IMG/VR virus record: IMGVR_UViG_3300025127_000141
Span: 1-31,456 of that record
DNA from: a virus
DNA length: 31,456 bases
Direction: 5' to 3' (one strand)
Shown here: positions 1 to 5,400 of the stretch, one piece after another
Layout of the letters: each line of letters opens with the position of its first letter
Numbering within the stretch: position 1 is the stretch's first letter
Notes under the pieces: generated by a model
Seen by the model: the letters and a program-made list of their open reading frames with translations, nothing else
The model's database searches: none
What the model was told of the DNA's origin: nothing
Made by a program: the position numbers and the translations under genes

Positions 1-265
1 ATGAAGGAACAACTGCACCAGAGATGATGTTGTTACCATACATGAAAGAACCCGCTACTGGTTCTCTGATTCCGTCGATATCGACTGGAGGTGCTGCAAT
101 AAATGCAACGATAAAGCATGCTGCTGCTGTTAGCAAACATGGGATCATGAGTACACCGAACCATCCAACATAGATTCTGTTGTTAGTTGATGTTACCCAC
201 TCGCAGAACTCTGGCCATCCCTGAAGGAGACCACCCTGTCTGCGTGTATTTGAAAGAGTTGTCAT
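1..265 (-). CDS. psbA: Photosystem II D1 protein, N-terminal part (cut by window edge)
   Basis: The first 88 codons of psbA are visible; the rest lies beyond base 1. D1 is the reaction-centre subunit of photosystem II in the thylakoid membrane and turns over quickly in light. The reading shows the conserved N-terminus (MTTLSNTRR), the first membrane helix ([18 protein letters not shown]), then [15 protein letters not shown] and [13 protein letters not shown], all close to cyanobacterial and cyanophage D1. Cyanophages carry psbA to replace host D1 during infection. The ATG at 265 is chosen because the protein aligns with D1 from its first residue. No strong Shine-Dalgarno sequence is seen, but a late promoter box and a hairpin-rich leader lie upstream (317-479). 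Whether the gene is intact or interrupted by an intron further on cannot be judged here. Confidence 0.98.
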   Translation of the reverse strand, partial: MTTLSNTRRQGGLLQGWPEFCEWVTSTNNRIYVGWFGVLMIPCLLTAAACFIVAFIAAPPVDIDGIREPVAGSFMYGNNIISGAVVPS

Positions 266-316
266 TAGTAAGACGTTTTTTAAGTAGGGCTTCAAGGGTA
301 GAAGCGAAACTTTATT

Positions 317-460
317 TCCAGTAATCCCTCACTACTGGATATTAGAGACGAGGTATTAGACTGCCTATAGGTCTCGGTTTGAGAGCAGTTTTGTAGTCAG
401 GGTTACGATAATTTCGAGTCCTTCCTAATGTTAATGTTTTGAAAGTCAGACTTTCGTAAC
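317..460 (-). promoter_or_regulatory. Structured 5' leader of psbA (candidate cis-regulatory RNA)
   Basis: The 212 bases between psbA and its upstream neighbour hold no convincing gene but are dense in inverted repeats. These are 402-408 with 454-460 (7 bp), a near-perfect palindrome at 441-455 (7-bp arms, 1-base centre), 345-349 with 371-375 (5 bp, extendable inward by AGG/CCT), and 317-323 with 333-339 (7 bp, 9-base loop). A late promoter box at 472-479 would place the transcript start just upstream of the first repeat, so all would be in the psbA leader RNA. Conserved RNA motifs named PhotoRC-I and PhotoRC-II are known upstream of cyanobacterial and cyanophage psbA. This leader could be one of them, but I cannot match the consensus by eye. 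No U-run follows any hairpin, so they are not classic terminators. Confidence 0.5.
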
Positions 461-471
461 ATTTGTTTACT

Positions 472-479
472 TATTTATC
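472..479 (-). promoter_or_regulatory. T4-type late promoter box (GATAAATA) upstream of psbA
   Basis: The minus strand reads GATAAATA, one base from the T4 late consensus TATAAATA and identical to the box in front of the 1683-residue fibre gene at 18932-18939. It overlaps the stop codon of the preceding small gene. A start a few bases downstream would give a leader of about 200 nt before the psbA ATG. Confidence 0.5.
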
Positions 480-636
480 ATACATCATCGCTCAACTTCC
501 CGTCAAGCTTATTTTTTGAGTATTTTTGCTTATTTTTAAAGGGATGTTTGGGAACTTTGTGCTTAGGGTTCCTTTTTAAGTCTCTCTTTACTTCTCTAAG
601 AAACTTAAGGTGTTTTTTTATATCAGAATGATGCAT
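478..636 (-). CDS. Small, very basic hypothetical protein (52 aa)
   Basis: Not recognised. The product is dominated by Lys, Arg and His, with few acidic residues until a DGKLSDDV tail, suggesting a nucleic-acid-binding or host-targeting early protein; this is composition only. The frame is open upstream to 660, but the ATG at 636 (MHHSDIKK) is preferred because it overlaps the upstream gene, which stops at 623, by only 14 bases. It lies between a 70-residue unknown and the psbA leader, and its stop codon overlaps the late promoter box. Moderate confidence that it is translated. Confidence 0.5.
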   Translation of the reverse strand: MHHSDIKKHLKFLREVKRDLKRNPKHKVPKHPFKNKQKYSKNKLDGKLSDDV

Positions 637-835
637 CCTCTTCACAGTATTCACTTTCAACTGGAACTATATCCCAGTTATCCCAATCAACTTTGTGATC
701 AGCCATCATTTTCTCTAGTTCATCTACGGTTACGCAGTGCTTAATGACTATAGTTTCTTCAGTATTCTTTTTGTAAATATGAAAAACTTTTTCTTTAATC
801 ATCGGAATTAAATTCTTACTTCTATATGTATTCAT
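623..835 (-). CDS. Hypothetical protein (70 aa)
   Basis: Not recognised. A small soluble protein with a basic N-terminal third (MNTYRSKNLIPMIKEKVFHI) and an acidic C-terminus (VPVESEYCEEDASF). The middle, TIVIKHCVTVDELEKMMADHK, is predicted as strand then helix. No signal peptide or membrane segment. It starts with ATG 13 bases after the stop of the 50-residue gene at 849 and overlaps the following basic gene by 14 bases, so the three small genes 1001-478 probably form one transcript ahead of psbA. Confidence 0.6.
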   Translation of the reverse strand: MNTYRSKNLIPMIKEKVFHIYKKNTEETIVIKHCVTVDELEKMMADHKVDWDNWDIVPVESEYCEEDASF

Positions 836-848
836 ATATTTTGTATCA

Positions 849-1001
849 TCAGATACCGTTTAGTTTGGATAACCGAAACTCTAGTTCACGAACACGCTTC
901 TCTAAATCTTCGATGCGTTCTTGATCTGTTTTATTAGTTGGTTGTCCTGATGCAGGTACAAACGATGAGTCTGCCCACATCCTATTCCAAAGTCCAGACA
1001 T
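849..1001 (-). CDS. Small coiled-coil-like hypothetical protein (50 aa)
   Basis: Not recognised. The reading begins MSGLWNRMWADSSFVPASG and ends in a charged heptad-like stretch (ERIEDLEKRVRELEFRLSKL) that would form a short coiled coil, so the product may oligomerise. It starts with ATG at 1001, directly against the terminator at 1002-1026 that closes the hli transcript, so it may be read from terminator read-through or an unseen promoter. The Trp-rich head plus coiled-coil tail resembles many small phage proteins of unknown function, but no family can be named. Confidence 0.6.
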   Translation of the reverse strand: MSGLWNRMWADSSFVPASGQPTNKTDQERIEDLEKRVRELEFRLSKLNGI

Positions 1002-1026
1002 AAAAATAGGGGGTACGTACCCCCTA
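1002..1026 (-). terminator. Rho-independent terminator after the hli cluster
   Basis: On the minus strand a perfect 20-bp palindrome (1007-1026, TAGGGGGTAC followed by GTACCCCCTA) is followed directly by five T residues (1006-1002). It lies 9 bases after the stop of the last gene of the hli chain. The GC-rich stem and U-run are textbook for intrinsic termination. This would separate hli expression from the small genes and psbA downstream. Confidence 0.85.
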
Positions 1027-1035
1027 ATTATAACA

Positions 1036-1206
1036 TTAAACTGGATTATATGCAGGAATCAAAATTCCTCCACCACCATCATCATCGTCATCGTCGTCGT
1101 CCCAAGGGAGATCACCAAGCATAAAGAAACTAACTATGAATACCGTTATGACGGGCATGAACAAAAACATCACAGTTTGAATGTATGTTTGTTGATCAAC
1201 GTACAT
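1036..1206 (-). CDS. Single-helix membrane protein with Asp8-Gly4 tract (56 aa)
   Basis: Not recognised. Starts at ATG 1206, which overlaps the stop of the upstream gene as TAATG, so it is probably translated by re-initiation. Residues about 11-31 (TVMFLFMPVITVFIVSFFML) form one clear membrane helix. After GDLPW comes a run of eight Asp and then four Gly, followed by a hydrophobic tail ILIPAYNPV. The frame is open further upstream, but that part is antiparallel shadow. Being the last gene of the hli chain, it may act on thylakoid membranes or photosystems; this is inferred from position only. Confidence 0.7.
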   Translation of the reverse strand: MYVDQQTYIQTVMFLFMPVITVFIVSFFMLGDLPWDDDDDDDDGGGGILIPAYNPV

Positions 1207-1340
1207 TAAATTAATCCGTGAGCGTATACTGGTAACCCAACTGTTGCTGTGATAGTTGTAGCTACAATAAAATAAAAGAATGGAATGTAACGTACAGACA
1301 TAGGTTTTTTGTACGCTTCCATGACGTCGTGATAGTTCAT
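1206..1340 (-). CDS. Single-helix membrane protein in hli chain (44 aa)
   Basis: Not recognised. Starts with ATG at 1340, overlapping the hli stop codon as TAATG, and ends in TAA overlapping the next ATG in the same way. The N-terminus (MNYHDVMEAYKKPMSVRY) is polar and is followed by one membrane helix (IPFFYFIVATTITATVGLPV) and a short tail AHGLI. Size and shape resemble the small single-helix subunits of photosystems and the cytochrome b6f complex, but I cannot assign it to any of them. Its tight coupling to hli genes suggests a role in the same membrane. Confidence 0.7.
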   Translation of the reverse strand: MNYHDVMEAYKKPMSVRYIPFFYFIVATTITATVGLPVYAHGLI

Positions 1341-1453
1341 TAGAATATACCTGGGGCGATCCAACCAGTGAAACCATAGTTCACTACTGCTGCGAGTAGA
1401 CCAATCATCGCTAGTCTACCATTTAATTTTTCTGCAAATATCCAATGTTTCAT
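1340..1453 (-). CDS. hli: High-light-inducible protein (37 aa)
   Basis: A short Hli/SCP protein of the chlorophyll a/b-binding superfamily. It has the diagnostic AEKLNGRLAMIGLL helix, in which Glu, Asn and Arg are the pigment-binding/packing residues, and the usual C-terminal GWIAPGIF. Hli proteins bind chlorophyll and carotenoid and protect newly made or repaired photosystem II. It is third of four hli genes here. The start ATG at 1453 overlaps the upstream hli stop (TAATG) and its own stop overlaps the next gene. At 37 residues it is near the minimal length for the family, with almost no N-terminal extension. Confidence 0.92.
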   Translation of the reverse strand: MKHWIFAEKLNGRLAMIGLLAAVVNYGFTGWIAPGIF

Positions 1454-1593
1454 TATACAAAACCTGGAATGAGTTGACCTGTTGTTAAGTAAGCACCGAT
1501 CCCTGCGATGATACCGATCATTGCTAGTCTACCGTTAAGTTTTTCAGCAACTACCTTTTGTGCTTCTATTTCTTTAGTATTTGATGGGTACAT
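1453..1593 (-). CDS. hli: High-light-inducible protein (46 aa)
   Basis: A second-position Hli protein. A short polar N-terminus (MYPSNTKEIEAQKVV) is followed by the core AEKLNGRLAMIGIIAG and the typical ending YLTTGQLIPGFV. The frame extends upstream past 1593, but the ATG at 1593 is chosen because it overlaps the upstream stop as TAATG, like the other junctions in this chain. The function is expected to be pigment binding and protection of photosystem II in the host thylakoid. The core DNA is similar to the neighbouring hli genes, suggesting local duplication. Confidence 0.92.
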   Translation of the reverse strand: MYPSNTKEIEAQKVVAEKLNGRLAMIGIIAGIGAYLTTGQLIPGFV

Positions 1594-1700
1594 TAGAATA
1601 TACCTGGGATGATTTGTCCTGTTGTTGTATAAGCACCAACTGCTGCTACGAAACCTAGCATTGCTGCCCAACCATTAAATCTTTCTGCTTCTGGAGTCAT
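1593..1700 (-). CDS. hli: High-light-inducible protein, phage-type short form (35 aa)
   Basis: A very short Hli protein reading MTPEAERFNGWAAMLGF and ending YTTTGQIIPGIF. The Arg that normally follows Asn-Gly in the pigment-binding helix is replaced by Trp (ERFNGWAAM rather than E..NGR.AM), so one conserved ion-pair/ligand residue is missing. The rest of the helix is intact. It heads the five-gene TAATG chain, 48 bases after the longer hli gene. It may bind pigment differently or work as a heterodimer partner with the other copies; that is inference. Confidence 0.9.
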   Translation of the reverse strand: MTPEAERFNGWAAMLGFVAAVGAYTTTGQIIPGIF

Positions 1701-1748
1701 TGTTTTTTACCTGTTTGTGTTAAAAGTGTGTCGATTGTGTGTATGGAT

Positions 1749-1955
1749 TTAAAATCCTAGGATTCCACCAAAGAAAAAGTTTCCTGTGGTGACGTAGGAT
1801 ACAAAACCAGCAACTAAACCTAGCATTGCCCATCTACCATTGATCTTTTCAGCATTCTTTGCCCATGATTCATAGGAAATGCTCTCATCAATATAAGGAC
1901 GAGTTTCGGTTGGATACATGTTTTGTCTTCCACCTGATTCAGTTACTGTAGTCAT
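1749..1955 (-). CDS. hli: High-light-inducible protein, long form (68 aa)
   Basis: The longest hli here. About 32 residues of polar N-terminal extension precede the core (AEKINGRWAMLGLVAG) and YVTTGNFFFGGILGF. Glu, Asn and Arg of the chlorophyll-binding motif are all present. It is first in the transcript, directly behind a sigma70-like promoter (1985-2014) with an inverted repeat around the -10 box. A 48-base gap separates it from the next hli gene, unlike the overlapping junctions downstream. Start ATG at 1955. Expected role: photoprotection of photosystem II during infection. Confidence 0.93.
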   Translation of the reverse strand: MTTVTESGGRQNMYPTETRPYIDESISYESWAKNAEKINGRWAMLGLVAGFVSYVTTGNFFFGGILGF

Positions 1956-1968
1956 GTTAATCTTAACA

Positions 1969-2002
1969 ATTTGTTACATTACGTATTATATATGTAACAA
2001 AT
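1969..2002. repeat. 11-bp inverted repeat around the hli promoter -10 box
   Basis: ATTTGTTACAT at 1969-1979 is perfectly repeated in inverse at 1992-2002, with a 12-base spacer holding the -10 box. The expected transcription start is near 1978, so one arm lies upstream of the transcript. This argues for a DNA operator bound by a dimeric regulator rather than an RNA hairpin. Confidence 0.7.
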
Positions 2003-2014
2003 CTTAAAAGTCAA
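1985..2014 (-). promoter_or_regulatory. Sigma70-like (early-type) promoter of the hli cluster
   Basis: On the minus strand TTGACT (2014-2009) and TATAAT (1990-1985) are separated by 18 bases, matching a host housekeeping-sigma promoter, and the ATG of the first hli gene follows about 30 bases downstream of the -10 box. This differs from the T4-type late boxes elsewhere in the window, so hli would be transcribed early by unmodified host polymerase. Confidence 0.75.
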
Positions 2015-2148
2015 GCCCTCCATTCATAAGAATTTCTTAACATTCATATAAGTTTGATATACTTCCATGTGTTTGTAGGGGATATGGGGTGAAGATCAGA
2101 AAAAAATCTTAATTTCCCATAGGTTAGGACATCAAGATAGAAAACCCA

Positions 2149-2156
2149 TATAAATA
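2149..2156 (+). promoter_or_regulatory. T4-type late promoter box (TATAAATA) for the plus-strand island
   Basis: A perfect TATAAATA on the plus strand, 27 bases before the ATG of the first exported protein gene. AGGAAG follows just after the box. The intergenic stretch 1956-2183 otherwise holds only the divergent hli promoter. Confidence 0.75.
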
Positions 2157-2183
2157 AACAGGAAGATCTACATCTATACTAGC

Positions 2184-2702
2184 ATGAAAAAATATTTAAT
2201 GCTCGTTTCTCTTTTTGTTATTGGTAGTGCGGCACATGCTGGTGGGTTGAGTACTAGGCATCAGTCTAGTTTACAACACACAGTAGACGCACAAAACGCC
2301 ACATACTCAAGGATGGGAAACTCATACGCCATCTCTGGTACCAATGTTACAACCACTCACGGAACTGGCGACAGCGCAGTGACTGGTGGACTAGGAGTCA
2401 ACACATACAGTTCAACAACTGGTGTTGGAACAGTTGGTACAATCACGGCAGGTCAAGGAACAACTAACGGAACTGGATCCTTTTCGTTTGCACAATCATT
2501 CACTCAGGGTGATATAGCGGGAACTGGTTCGGACTATACAGACTTTGGTACTGTAACTATGACTAGCGCAGGCACACAGAATACCTCAGCTAACTCGCCA
2601 GGTACTATAACTGCTGCTCACGCAATTACCTTAACAGGTACAGGTAACGTAGGTACATCTACAACAGGTCAATTTGTAAGTGAAGTAACTATCTTTGATT
2701 AA
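2184..2702 (+). CDS. Exported Thr/Gly/Ser-rich protein (172 aa)
   Basis: Not recognised beyond being a secreted phage protein. The first 19 residues (MKKYLMLVSLFVIGSAAHA) form a clear Sec signal peptide with a predicted cut after AHA. The mature part is rich in Thr, Gly, Ser and Asn, has no Cys, and looks like repeated beta strands (many TGT, TTG and GTI turns), as in adhesins or surface fibres. It is first in a three-gene plus-strand island behind its own late promoter, so it is probably made late and exported to the host periplasm or surface. Codon use resembles the rest of the phage. Confidence 0.85.
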   Translation: MKKYLMLVSLFVIGSAAHAGGLSTRHQSSLQHTVDAQNATYSRMGNSYAISGTNVTTTHGTGDSAVTGGLGVNTYSSTTGVGTVGTITAGQGTTNGTGSFSFAQSFTQGDIAGTGSDYTDFGTVTMTSAGTQNTSANSPGTITAAHAITLTGTGNVGTSTTGQFVSEVTIFD

Positions 2703-2706
2703 CACC

Positions 2707-3135
2707 ATGAGGAATATATCTAAACTATTCCTCATGTTTTTCACAATGGGTGTAACCCCAGTCATAGCAGTGCCTGTGGTCCCAAATTTCCAACAGGGCT
2801 CGATGACCACTCACACGGAAACGACTTCTACTGTGACAGAAATTATAAATTCGATGGATTATAACACAGGCTATCAGTGGTCTGTCACAGGGAATGGGAT
2901 AACAACCAACGATAATTTATCACCAACCACTACAACTAATAATGTAACGATTGAAGGAGTGAATACAACATGGACAGGAGTAGGGTCAACACCAACCTTT
3001 ACGCAGACGACACCAGGAGCAGCGTTTCAATACACAGAAACGATGCAAGGACCAGGATTGTCGAATCACACAGTAATAAATCGCACAACAAACGTAACAA
3101 GCGTAACAGATACAACAAGTATCTTCAGTCAATAG
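2707..3135 (+). CDS. Exported Thr-rich protein (142 aa)
   Basis: Not recognised. ATG at 2707 is preferred to the in-frame TTG at 2695 because it leaves a 4-base gap after the previous stop and begins a good signal peptide (MRNISKLFLMFFTMGV, predicted cut near VIA). The mature part is Thr-, Asn- and Ser-rich, cysteine-free and probably all-beta, so it resembles the preceding gene in composition; true paralogy is unproven. From 2970 on, a second reading frame is used by the next gene (166-base overlap). Probably co-expressed and possibly co-assembled with its neighbours. Confidence 0.8.
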   Translation: MRNISKLFLMFFTMGVTPVIAVPVVPNFQQGSMTTHTETTSTVTEIINSMDYNTGYQWSVTGNGITTNDNLSPTTTTNNVTIEGVNTTWTGVGSTPTFTQTTPGAAFQYTETMQGPGLSNHTVINRTTNVTSVTDTTSIFSQ

Positions 3136-3839
3136 CAATATCCCTTGCTATGACTGGGTTTATGCCGTCTGCTATAGCAGAAACAGTTGGTGGAGTTAGT
3201 GCGACTGCATCGCCGATCGCGAATTCCAGTGGCAGTGTCACCAATCAAGCTATACAGGTGTTACAGGGACCGTATATTACTAACACTTATGGTGGTGGTA
3301 TACAATGTCAAGGTGCAACACTCAACGTTACACCATATGCAACAGGAACTGCATCAGCGCAAAAACCATATGAAGATTACTGGGATTCGCCAGTGTACGA
3401 CATGTCTGACCTAGATGATAACGGTGTGTTAGACAATCCTGGGGACATACTCTACTACGTTCCTACAAGAACAGCACAGAAAGATAACTATAACATTTCA
3501 CTAGGTGTTAGTGCTACATGGTCTAAACCATTAGATAAAGAAGCACAAGAGCAATGTAAAGAAGCAGTTGCTACACAGATAGCTCTACAAAAACAAGTAA
3601 CTGCTAATAAAAGATTAGATTTTGAGGTCGCAAGACTGAAAAATTGTGGTGAATTAATGAAGGCTGGAATATCATTCCATCCAAAGTCACCATACTATAG
3701 TATATGTGCAGACGTTGTGGTACAAGGTGTGAATGGAGTCACTCCACATAACCATACAATTACACCTAATCCTCCTTCTAAGGTTTCTTCTTCTTCATCT
3801 TTAAAGGATCTAACCCTTTCGATTGGCGATATTGATTAG
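2970..3839 (+). CDS. Exported Cys-containing phage protein with nested start (up to 289 aa)
   Basis: Conserved-looking but of unknown function. The mature part begins near AETVGGVSATASP and includes NQAIQVLQGPYITNTYGG, a GQKDN-like stretch (AQKDNYNISLGVSATW) and a helical segment (TANKRLDFEVARLKNCG), with several Cys that could form disulphides outside the cytoplasm. A hydrophobic signal stretch (YLQSIAISLAMTGFMPSAIA) is encoded upstream of the internal ATG at 3150, so initiation there would destroy it. The only canonical upstream start is ATG 2970, preceded by GAAGGAG (2953-2959), deep inside the previous gene in another frame. The 3' end overlaps the convergent gene at 3778 by 62 bases. The gene is solid; its start is uncertain. 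Confidence 0.75.
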   Translation: MDRSRVNTNLYADDTRSSVSIHRNDARTRIVESHSNKSHNKRNKRNRYNKYLQSIAISLAMTGFMPSAIAETVGGVSATASPIANSSGSVTNQAIQVLQGPYITNTYGGGIQCQGATLNVTPYATGTASAQKPYEDYWDSPVYDMSDLDDNGVLDNPGDILYYVPTRTAQKDNYNISLGVSATWSKPLDKEAQEQCKEAVATQIALQKQVTANKRLDFEVARLKNCGELMKAGISFHPKSPYYSICADVVVQGVNGVTPHNHTITPNPPSKVSSSSSLKDLTLSIGDID

Positions 3840-4554
3840 TCTTCCTTTCACTTCTAGATAACTCACGGTGTGTACCTGTTTTCTTTTGAATAGTAGCGAT
3901 TGCTTTTTTTACTGCAGGTTTAAATAATCTTAATAGTAATGGTGTAGCAGTAGCTCCTGCAGTTGCAATGATTGCGATCGCTAATGTTGTAGATGCTTGA
4001 TTTGCAGTGGGTAAAAATTTCTCAGCAGGTGTAGTAGGTTCGTACAATGTTACACAGATCTTACCATCCTGACTTAACTCATGACCTACAACTTTCTCAT
4101 CACCAGACTGCGTGAGGTCACCGACTCTCAGTTGAGCAGGACCTGGACATGGAACTTCTGTGGGTATATTTGTTGGAACCTCAGATTTTATTTCTGGTGT
4201 GTCTGGTGGTGGAATAACAGGAGGTGGTGGTGCCTCCTGAGTCATAAGTAATTGATCTGGTTTATAGTCCATCGCATCATATGATGGATATTCTGCATCA
4301 CAAAATACCAAGGCATTATCTTCATCGTCCTTGATAATTTCATTATTCCTATCGCTAAACTCATGTGCTTCAACACACCCAGGCATATCAATAATAGGAT
4401 TACCTATTATGACTGTAGCAGGTGGTGCGTATGGAATAACTTGAGTTGGAGTTGTAAGTAAAAATTCTGGTATATCAGCACTGAATATACCTACATCTTT
4501 TATATACGTATTGCGAATATAGGAATCATTGATGTGAATCTTTGGGATAGACAT
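3778..4554 (-). CDS. Proline-rich membrane-anchored protein (258 aa)
   Basis: Not recognised; probably a cyanophage structural or envelope-acting protein. The N-terminal half is acidic. A proline-rich linker (APPPPVIPPPDTPEI) follows, then a Cys-containing segment, one membrane helix near residues 188-208 (TTLAIAIIATAGATATPLLL), and a strongly basic C-terminus ending KMKKKKP. That predicts a large external N-terminus and a cytoplasmic tail. It is the last of four membrane-associated genes from the late promoter at 5824. Its ATG overlaps the stop of the upstream gene (TAATG), and its 3' end overlaps the convergent plus-strand gene by 62 bases. Confidence 0.8.
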   Translation of the reverse strand: MSIPKIHINDSYIRNTYIKDVGIFSADIPEFLLTTPTQVIPYAPPATVIIGNPIIDMPGCVEAHEFSDRNNEIIKDDEDNALVFCDAEYPSYDAMDYKPDQLLMTQEAPPPPVIPPPDTPEIKSEVPTNIPTEVPCPGPAQLRVGDLTQSGDEKVVGHELSQDGKICVTLYEPTTPAEKFLPTANQASTTLAIAIIATAGATATPLLLRLFKPAVKKAIATIQKKTGTHRELSRSERKTNQYRQSKGLDPLKMKKKKP

Positions 4555-5165
4555 TAACAGTTCTTATTCAAATCCTCAGCCATACCTCCACCTATTTCTG
4601 CCCCCTGATTACCGCCAAACATAGCGACCCAACCAGCAGCAACCCAACCAACAAAGGGGATACCACTAAGAGCAGGAGCAGCACTAGCACCAATACTTGT
4701 CCCCACAAGTCTTCCTGTACCTTTTGCGGATCCGATTGCTTCGATACAGGCTTCGCTTTTTCGGGCATCAGTTATTGCTTGTGCCTGAGCACCTGTTAAA
4801 CCAGGTGGTTGATCTATCCAAGACCTAGCATTAGACACTGCACCACCTTGGTTGGTCTTACCATCCATGAAGTATTCTTCAGCAACCTTAGTTGTTTCTG
4901 TAGCAAGTCCTAAGAAACCACCTTTCTCTTTAATATCTTTCGTGATGTATGCAGTCTTAGGATCGTTTGCTTTATATGAAATAGCATATCCCTCGTCTGA
5001 TACACTCACTTTATATGATGTGTAAGGACCTACAGGTAAATCAACTGATGGTAGTGGTGCTTCTTTATCTCTCGTGGCGATATATCCTATCATACCAAGA
5101 TGTGAGACAGCGAATAGACTGCCTACCACACCAAATGATATCCACTTCCACTTATTAGTAAGCAT
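4554..5165 (-). CDS. Membrane-anchored protein with Gly-rich C-terminus (203 aa)
   Basis: Not recognised. A positively charged start (MLTNKWKW) leads into a membrane helix (ISFGVVGSLFAVSHLGMIGYI), then a soluble domain, then a Gly/Ala-rich hydrophobic C-terminal region (IPFVGWVAAGWVAMFGG followed by GAEIGGGMAEDL) with glycine-zipper character, ending in Cys. Glycine zippers occur in proteins that insert into or cross membranes; that is an analogy, not an assignment. The start has the best Shine-Dalgarno in the cluster (AGGAGG, 7 bases before ATG). It follows the 73-residue gene by 9 bases and overlaps the next gene by one. Confidence 0.8.
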   Translation of the reverse strand: MLTNKWKWISFGVVGSLFAVSHLGMIGYIATRDKEAPLPSVDLPVGPYTSYKVSVSDEGYAISYKANDPKTAYITKDIKEKGGFLGLATETTKVAEEYFMDGKTNQGGAVSNARSWIDQPPGLTGAQAQAITDARKSEACIEAIGSAKGTGRLVGTSIGASAAPALSGIPFVGWVAAGWVAMFGGNQGAEIGGGMAEDLNKNC

Positions 5166-5174
5166 GATAACCTC

Positions 5175-5396
5175 CTAGAACTTAGGAATAGAAGGAGAAG
5201 GAAGTGCTGGACCAGTTGCATTTGGAAGCATGTCTGGTAGAGAACCAGTGACTGATCCTAGTGCTGCCTCTGTAATTTTTGATTTAACGTCTTCAATGAT
5301 TGCATCCTTTCTAATGAATACATATCCACCGAGACCAACTATTCCTAGTGCTACTGCACCTGAGAAAATAGCGATTCCATTAATAATTTTTTGCAT
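5175..5396 (-). CDS. Small single-helix membrane protein (73 aa)
   Basis: Not recognised. One N-terminal membrane helix (IINGIAIFSGAVALGIVGLGGYVFI) is followed by a charged segment and a Pro/Ala/Gly tail ending LPSPSIPKF. The ATG at 5396 is preferred over the in-frame TTG at 5417, which would overlap the upstream gene by 17 bases; from 5396 the gap is 4 bases. It belongs to the four-gene membrane cluster behind the late promoter at 5824. A role in lysis, injection or virion assembly is possible but unproven. Confidence 0.75.
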   Translation of the reverse strand: MQKIINGIAIFSGAVALGIVGLGGYVFIRKDAIIEDVKSKITEAALGSVTGSLPDMLPNATGPALPSPSIPKF

Positions 5397-5400
5397 GATT

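Noticed and set aside
402-460. tRNA-like element: 7-bp closing stem (GTTACGA/TCGTAAC) with an inner hairpin upstream of psbA
   Set aside because: It spans only 59 bases, lacks a T-arm with GTTCRA and a proper anticodon arm, and overlaps the psbA leader, so it is treated as leader structure.
3100-3150. Programmed -1 frameshift joining the second and third exported genes
   Set aside because: No slippery heptamer was seen in the overlap, so a nested start is the simpler reading, though not proven.
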